Shown in pieces: positions 59,594-64,000 of a stretch of DNA of 64,000 nucleotides. How positions within the stretch are numbered: position 1 is the first letter of the stretch; the number at the start of each line of letters is the position of its first letter. The stretch spans positions 186,001 to 250,000 of the forward strand of contig NZ_LGSI01000050.1 of NCBI RefSeq assembly GCF_001698815.1. The letters are read 5' to 3'. Made by a program: the position numbers and the translations under genes. The DNA comes from Pseudomonas syringae (lineage in GTDB: Bacteria > Pseudomonadota > Gammaproteobacteria > Pseudomonadales > Pseudomonadaceae). The notes under the pieces are model-generated. The model was given only the letters and a program-made list of their open reading frames with translations. It was not told the DNA's origin and made no database searches.

Positions 59594-59864
59594 GGGTCAG
59601 ATTCCGGAATTACTGGATCACACATGATAGATCTTTTACATTTTGAAATGATTGTTTAGATCGGTTAGTTATAGCGAATCTTGGCTGTTAATTGCTGAAT
59701 GGTCGGAAATTTCACGTTTTTATGCCGAACGGTCGCTCAAGGTTGATCAGCGCTGCTATACCGATTTTTGGGCTCCGTTGGCCGGATGCGTGGCAACTAA
59801 GCTGAACCTCTGCGTTGAACCAGTAGTCAGCCCATTACCTATCAACCTGTCAGGAAGCAGCCCC

Positions 59865-60800
59865 ATGGCGACCATGAAAGCGATAAGGATTCACCAGTTT
59901 GGTGATTCGAGTGTGCTGCAACTCGAATTTATTGAGATCCCTCATCCGCAAGTGGGCGAAGTATTGGTACGAATTGCCGCTGCGAGTGTCAACCCGGTGG
60001 ACTACAAGATTCGCCAAGGCGAATTTCCGCCGGTCAGCCAAGATAAGTTGCCCATCACTCTGGGGCGGGATTTTTCCGGCGTTGTCGAGCAGGTGGGCGG
60101 TGGTGTGGGAAGTTTTGCTAAAGGGGATCGGGTTTTCGGGATGGTCGGCGGTGATGCCAGTTACGCGGAGTACGCCGTGATCAAGGTCGAGCATCTGGCG
60201 AAAATTCCGGAAAATCTTGATTTCATACACGCTGCGGCCGTGCCTCTGGCTGCGCAGACAGCGTGGCAGGCGCTATTCGATCACGGCCATCTGGAGGCCG
60301 GCCAGCGCGTGCTGATTCAGGGCGCCAGCGGTGGCGTCGGGCACTTTGCCGTGCAGCTCGCGGCCGCCAAGGGCGCGATGGTTTACGCCACCGGCTCGGA
60401 TAAAAGCACGCGGTTCATCAGCGCACTGGGCGCGGACCGGGTCATCGATTACACCAAGGAACGTTTCGAGGATGTCTGCTCGGATATCGATCTGGTGATC
60501 AATCTGGTGTCCGGCGAAATGCAGCAGCGTTCATGGGCTGTATTGCGACGTGGCGGCACATTGGTTTCCACCTTGAACGAGCCCGCCCGCAACCGCCCGG
60601 ATGCGTACGGCAAGAACAGCCGCTTTTTTCTGGTTGAGCCCAGTGGGGCGCAGCTTGCAGACGTCGCGCAGTTGATCAAGGGCGAGCTGGTGAGCGTGAA
60701 GGTCAATGTCACTTTCCCGCTGAAAAGCGCAGCAGCGGCTCAGGATTACCTGGAAAAATCACACATTGAGGGGAAGGTGGTTTTGACTGTCGATGGGTGA
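59865..60800 (+). CDS. NADP-dependent quinone oxidoreductase (MDR superfamily, zinc-free)
   Basis: About 311-residue medium-chain dehydrogenase/reductase without the zinc ligands of alcohol dehydrogenases. MKAIRIHQFGDSSVLQLEFIE start, LGRDFSGVVEQVGGGVGSFAKGDRVFGMVGG (~63-93) and the nucleotide loop GQRVLIQGASGGVGHFAVQLAAAKGA (~145-170, GASGGVGHFAV). The start is ATG 59865 with CAGGAAG nine bases upstream; the frame remains open to 59652 but that leader includes divergent promoter sequence. The 270 bases between this gene and the MFS gene hold AT-rich promoter-like DNA and no other gene. Confidence 0.9.
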   Translation: MATMKAIRIHQFGDSSVLQLEFIEIPHPQVGEVLVRIAAASVNPVDYKIRQGEFPPVSQDKLPITLGRDFSGVVEQVGGGVGSFAKGDRVFGMVGGDASYAEYAVIKVEHLAKIPENLDFIHAAAVPLAAQTAWQALFDHGHLEAGQRVLIQGASGGVGHFAVQLAAAKGAMVYATGSDKSTRFISALGADRVIDYTKERFEDVCSDIDLVINLVSGEMQQRSWAVLRRGGTLVSTLNEPARNRPDAYGKNSRFFLVEPSGAQLADVAQLIKGELVSVKVNVTFPLKSAAAAQDYLEKSHIEGKVVLTVDG

Positions 60801-60833
60801 GGGTTGGCTACGCTGCCAGATCGCATTTCACTT

Positions 60834-60954
60834 TGGGAGCGAACTTGTTCACGAAGCAATCCGTAGGACCGGCTTTAGCCGGGAGGGCGGAAGGTCTGAC
60901 GACGCAACTGCTGCGAATGTACCTGCCTCCTCCCGGCTAAAACCGGTCCTACGG
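60834..60954. repeat. REP-like hairpin (GGACCGGCTTTAGCCGGGAG)
   Basis: CGTAGGACCGGCTTTAGCCG pairs with CGGCTAAAACCGGTCCTACG over ~40 bases of loop; an outer TTGGGAGCGAACTTGTTCAC unit precedes it. It occupies the gap between the oxidoreductase and mntH genes. Confidence 0.85.
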
Positions 60955-61028
60955 GATCTATTCAACTTCAAAGGGGTGTGTGATGAGGATCAAGACGGTA
61001 TCTACATGATGAAGGCGGCGATATTTTG

Positions 61029-61042
61029 CATATCAAGATATG
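61029..61042. promoter_or_regulatory. Palindrome CATATC-AA-GATATG upstream of mntH
   Basis: A perfect 14-bp palindrome inside TTTTGCATATCAAGATATGTCGCAAAA, 50 bases before the mntH start. Its layout (CATANC...GNTATG within flanking A/T runs) recalls the MntR operator of enteric mntH promoters (ACATAGC...GCTATGT), with a shorter spacer. Mn- or Fe-dependent repression by MntR or Fur is plausible. Confidence 0.5.
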
Positions 61043-61091
61043 TCGCAAAACTTTAACATCGACACCTCGTCCCGTTGCCCGTCTGGTCCCC

Positions 61092-62411
61092 GTGAAGTTC
61101 AAACTGCCCACCACTGCCACTGCACCGTTTTGCCCGTCCGCGGTTACCGATAGCGTCGCCATTCCCGCCAATGCCTCGTTGGCGCGCAAGATGATGCTGT
61201 TTGTCGGCCCCGGCCTGCTGGTTTCCATCGGCTACATGGACCCCGGCAACTGGGCAACGGCCATTGAAGCTGGCTCGCGATTCGGTTATTCGCTGCTGTT
61301 TGTGGTGGTACTGGCGAGCCTGTCCGGCATGGTGTTGCAGAACCTGTGCTCGCGGCTGGGCATTGCCACCGGGCGCGACCTGGCGCAGTTGTCGGCAGCG
61401 CGTTACAGCCCGCGCGTCGCGAAAGGCCAGTGGTTATTGGCGGAGCTGTCGATTGTCGCCACGGACCTTGCCGAGGTACTTGGCGCGGCCTTGGCCTTTC
61501 ATCTGTTGCTCGGCGTCTCCATCACCGTCGGCGTGGCGTTGACTGCCTTCGATACGCTGATCGTGCTGGCCTTGCAGGGCGCCAACTTCCGACGTCTGGA
61601 GGCCATCGTCCTGGGGTTGATTGCGACCATCGGCGCCTGTTTTACGGTCGAGCTGATCCTCATCAAGCCATTCTGGCCGGATGTGTTTGCAGGACTGAAG
61701 CCAAGTTGGGATGTGCTCAGTGGCCAGGAGCCGCTGTACATCGCCATCGGTATCCTCGGCGCGACGGTCATGCCGCATAACCTCTATCTGCATTCTTCAG
61801 TGGTGCAGACCCGGGTCAACGGCAGCGATAACGCCAGCAAGGCCAGCGCGATCAAGTTCGCCCGCGTCGACACCATTGCATCCCTGAGCCTTGCGCTGCT
61901 GATTAACGCTGCGATCCTGATTCTGGCGGCCGCCGCATTCCATCAGAGCGGGCATACCGAGGTGGTGGAAATTCAGGACGCTTATCACTTGCTTGACCCC
62001 TTGGTGGGCGGTGCCGTGGCCAGCGTATTGTTCGGCATAGCCTTGCTGGCGGCGGGGCAGAGTTCGACGTTTACCGGCACCATCGCCGGCCAGGTGGTCC
62101 TCGAAGGTTTCTTGCAGGCCAAGATTCCCTGCTGGCAGCGGCGGTTGATCACCCGCGCCCTGGCGTTGATTCCTGCGTTAATTGGCGTGATGTGGCTCGG
62201 CGATAGCTCGGTAGGCAAGATGCTGGTGCTCAGCCAAGTGGTGCTCAGCCTGCAACTGCCATTCGCCCTCTGGCCGTTGATTCGCTTCACCAGCGACCGG
62301 CATTTGATGGGGCCGTTCGTCAACAGCCGGTTGGTGCAGACCGCCGCCTGGAGCCTGTTCGGCCTGATCTCGGCGGCGAACCTGACGCTGCTGTGGTTCT
62401 GGATCAGCTGA
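61092..62411 (+). CDS. mntH: Nramp-family divalent metal:H+ symporter MntH
   Basis: About 439-residue, 11-helix manganese/iron transporter. The metal site is in helix 1 (GPGLLVSIGYMDPGNWATAIEAG; DPGN) and helix 6 (LGATVMPHNLYLHSSVVQTR; MPHN), both family diagnostic. Proton-pathway residues lie in ATDLAEVLGAALAFHLL. The start is taken at GTG 61092; the frame is open to a TTG at 61026 inside the operator palindrome, which cannot be the true start. No strong ribosome site was seen. Mn import is the likely role, induced under low Mn or oxidative stress. Confidence 0.93.
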   Translation: MKFKLPTTATAPFCPSAVTDSVAIPANASLARKMMLFVGPGLLVSIGYMDPGNWATAIEAGSRFGYSLLFVVVLASLSGMVLQNLCSRLGIATGRDLAQLSAARYSPRVAKGQWLLAELSIVATDLAEVLGAALAFHLLLGVSITVGVALTAFDTLIVLALQGANFRRLEAIVLGLIATIGACFTVELILIKPFWPDVFAGLKPSWDVLSGQEPLYIAIGILGATVMPHNLYLHSSVVQTRVNGSDNASKASAIKFARVDTIASLSLALLINAAILILAAAAFHQSGHTEVVEIQDAYHLLDPLVGGAVASVLFGIALLAAGQSSTFTGTIAGQVVLEGFLQAKIPCWQRRLITRALALIPALIGVMWLGDSSVGKMLVLSQVVLSLQLPFALWPLIRFTSDRHLMGPFVNSRLVQTAAWSLFGLISAANLTLLWFWIS

Positions 62412-62490
62412 TTTCGACCTGAACTCCGTGGACGCCTTTGACTCACAACCCTGTCAATAGATCAGGTGTCTGCGAGCAGGAGCGAGTCCT

Positions 62491-63963
62491 TTGAAAGTCG
62501 AGAGTGCAAGTCTTCCCGGCGCCGAGCGGGAAAAGGGCAGGGTTTTCGAGACCGACTTACCCGCGCGTCTTGATCGTCTGCCCTGGGGGCGTTTCCACAC
62601 GCTGCTGGTGTTCGCGCTGGGCATTACCTGGCTGCTCGACGGCCTGGAAGTGACGCTGGCCGGTTCGGTATCGGGCGCGCTCAAGTCCAGCGAACTGCTG
62701 CAGATGTCCAACAGCGAGATCGGCCTGGCGGGCGGGGTTTACATTGCCGGCGCAGTGTTAGGTGCCTTGTTCTTTGGCTGGCTGACCGATCGCCTCGGTC
62801 GTCGCAAGTTGTTCTTCATTACCTTGCTGCTTTACGTCGGCGCCACTGCGGCTACTGCATTTTCCTGGAATGTCGCGAGTTTTCTGTTGTTTCGCTTTCT
62901 CACCGGGATGGGCATCGGCGGTGAATACACGGCGATCAACTCGACCATTCAGGAGTTCACCCCGGCGCGCTACCGTGGCTGGGTGGACCTGACCATCAAT
63001 GGCACATTCTGGCTGGGCGCTGCATTGGGGGCGGCAGGCTCGATCGTCTTGCTCGATCCGCAATGGGTCGGCGGCGACCTAGGCTGGCGGTTGTGCTTCG
63101 GCATCGGCGCGGCACTCGGGCTGATCATCCTGTTCATGCGCTTGTGGCTGCCGGAAAGTCCGCGCTGGTTGCTGATCCACAATCAGGCGGATCAAGCGCG
63201 ACGCATCGTCGAGCAGATCGAAGCAGGCATGATCAAGCAGGGCCACCGATTGCCCGATGTCACCAGCAAACCGCTGCGTTTGCATGCCAGGGATCACACG
63301 CCGCTGCGGGAGATATTCCAGACCTTGTTCGTCAAGTTTCGCCAGCGGGCGTTGGTCGGCATGACGCTGTTGACTGCCCAGGCGTTCTTCTACAACGCGA
63401 TTTTCTTTACTTATGCGCTGGTGCTGACGGACTTCTACCAGGTTCCGGCTGAGCAGGTCGGCTGGTACGTGTTGCCTCTGGCCCTGGGCAACTTTTGCGG
63501 CCCGCTGCTGCTGGGGCGTTTGTTCGATGTGATTGGGCGCCGGGTGATGATCAGCCTGACCTACGGAATCTCCGGCGTGCTGTTGGCCATTAGCGGCTAC
63601 TTGTTTGAGCAAGGCGTTCTGGATGTGACGCAGCAAGCAATTGCCTGGATGGTGATTTTCTTCTTCGCGTCCGCTGCCGCCAGTTCAGCGTATCTGACGG
63701 TGGCCGAGACCTTTCCCCTGGAAATTCGCGCATTGGCGATTGCCGTGTTCTATGCCTTTGGCACCGGCCTGGGCGGGATTATCGGGCCGAGCCTGTTCGG
63801 CTATCTGATCCAGACCCATGACCGCAGCAACGTCCTGATCGGCTATTTGATCGGAGCGGGGCTGATGATAGTGGCTGCAATTGTCCAGGGGATCTGGGGC
63901 GCAGCCGCTGAGCGCAAGTCGCTGGAACAGGTGGCCAGGCCACTGTCGCAAGCTCAGGATTGA
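62491..63963 (+). CDS. MFS transporter (sugar/metabolite porter type)
   Basis: 490-residue 12-helix transporter. Start TTG at 62491, with AGGAG seven bases upstream. HTLLVFALGITWLLDGLEVTLAGSVSGAL (helix 1, Asp in the helix), GAVLGALFFGWLTDRLGRRKLFFIT (motif A), LTGMGIGGEYTAINSTIQEFTPARYRG (sugar porter-like R-G-GxxxE) and a long central loop (RIVEQIEAGMIKQGHRLPDV). Downstream of mntH by 79 bases on the same strand; co-transcription is possible, but a link in function is not apparent. Substrate unknown. The stop lies 37 bases from the end of the window. Confidence 0.9.
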   Translation: MKVESASLPGAEREKGRVFETDLPARLDRLPWGRFHTLLVFALGITWLLDGLEVTLAGSVSGALKSSELLQMSNSEIGLAGGVYIAGAVLGALFFGWLTDRLGRRKLFFITLLLYVGATAATAFSWNVASFLLFRFLTGMGIGGEYTAINSTIQEFTPARYRGWVDLTINGTFWLGAALGAAGSIVLLDPQWVGGDLGWRLCFGIGAALGLIILFMRLWLPESPRWLLIHNQADQARRIVEQIEAGMIKQGHRLPDVTSKPLRLHARDHTPLREIFQTLFVKFRQRALVGMTLLTAQAFFYNAIFFTYALVLTDFYQVPAEQVGWYVLPLALGNFCGPLLLGRLFDVIGRRVMISLTYGISGVLLAISGYLFEQGVLDVTQQAIAWMVIFFFASAAASSAYLTVAETFPLEIRALAIAVFYAFGTGLGGIIGPSLFGYLIQTHDRSNVLIGYLIGAGLMIVAAIVQGIWGAAAERKSLEQVARPLSQAQD

Positions 63964-64000
63964 GCGGGCGGCGCTTGACTCATGGTACTTAATGCAGGGC

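Noticed and set aside
1..64000. Prophage, integrative element or insertion sequence
   Set aside because: No integrase, transposase, att-like duplication or tRNA gene seen; base composition looks even and most gaps are REP repeats typical of core chromosome.
1..64000. tRNA, rRNA or riboswitch
   Set aside because: No tRNA-like cloverleaf with TTCRANNC loop, no rRNA motif, and no recognisable riboswitch core was found by eye; a covariance-model search would be decisive.

Overview
The window looks like chromosome from a Pseudomonas of the fluorescens group. This rests on high GC, strong third-position bias (which opens many long false frames on the opposite strand), many intergenic REP hairpins of the GGAGCGAGGCTTGCCCGCGA type, Pseudomonas-typical families (OprD porin, DUF2790, CdaR/GarK, FAN1-type nuclease) and perfect AAYAAYAA Crc/Hfq motifs. 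No rRNA, tRNA, CRISPR array, prophage or insertion sequence was seen. It reads as accessory metabolic and transport chromosome made of small gene modules separated by REP repeats.

Layout. 1-3.4 kb: end of a type II secretion cluster (GspM, a GspN/C-like protein, a lipoprotein secretin). 3.5-8.6 kb: secreted esterase, a lone DUF4917 protein, then a GntR(UTRA)-MFS-amidohydrolase catabolic module. 8.7-15 kb: two-component system, FNT channel, GNAT, nicotinamidase, D-2-hydroxyacid dehydrogenase, DUF1345. 15.3-23 kb: hexarate and glycerate genes (gudD, a GudP-like transporter, a divergent FCD regulator, then CdaR and GarK) around a lipoprotein hydrolase. 23-30 kb: DUF2790, DHA2 efflux pump, GlcG-like protein with divergent LysR, Fic protein coupled to a VOC protein, Rieske/FAD oxidoreductase, GFA protein. 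30-36.9 kb: chemoreceptor, AGE-family isomerase, exonuclease III, AbrB-type membrane protein with divergent LysR. 37-42.3 kb: acidic small protein, nucleoside deoxyribosyltransferase, FAN1 nuclease, OprD porin, a 3-dmu-9_3-mt/VOC protein with a probable 5' frameshift, Gly-rich exported protein.

42.4-47.6 kb holds what I consider the most interesting system: a LysR regulator divergent from a five-gene set encoding a three-part flavin/iron-sulfur dehydrogenase, a RidA imine hydrolase and an amino-acid-type periplasmic binding protein. It looks like a dedicated route for oxidising an unidentified amine, imino acid, D-amino acid or opine. 47.6-51.7 kb is a pstSCAB phosphate operon with a Pho-box candidate and no phoU. 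51.7-55.5 kb: LysR, an SDR and a GH15 glucoamylase-like enzyme with overlapping reading frames. 55.9-58 kb: a NorR homologue without an NO-detoxifying neighbour and two small conserved-looking proteins. 58.1-64 kb: MFS transporter, quinone oxidoreductase, MntH with a palindromic operator candidate, and a second MFS transporter.

Regulation visible in the DNA: a repeated FCD-regulator-like motif (TCRTCANACAAG / TTGTCGGACAA) lies in the gud intergenic region and again upstream of the chemoreceptor, and three genes carry a Crc CA motif directly before the start codon. Functions are inferred by recognising protein families by eye; no database search was run.
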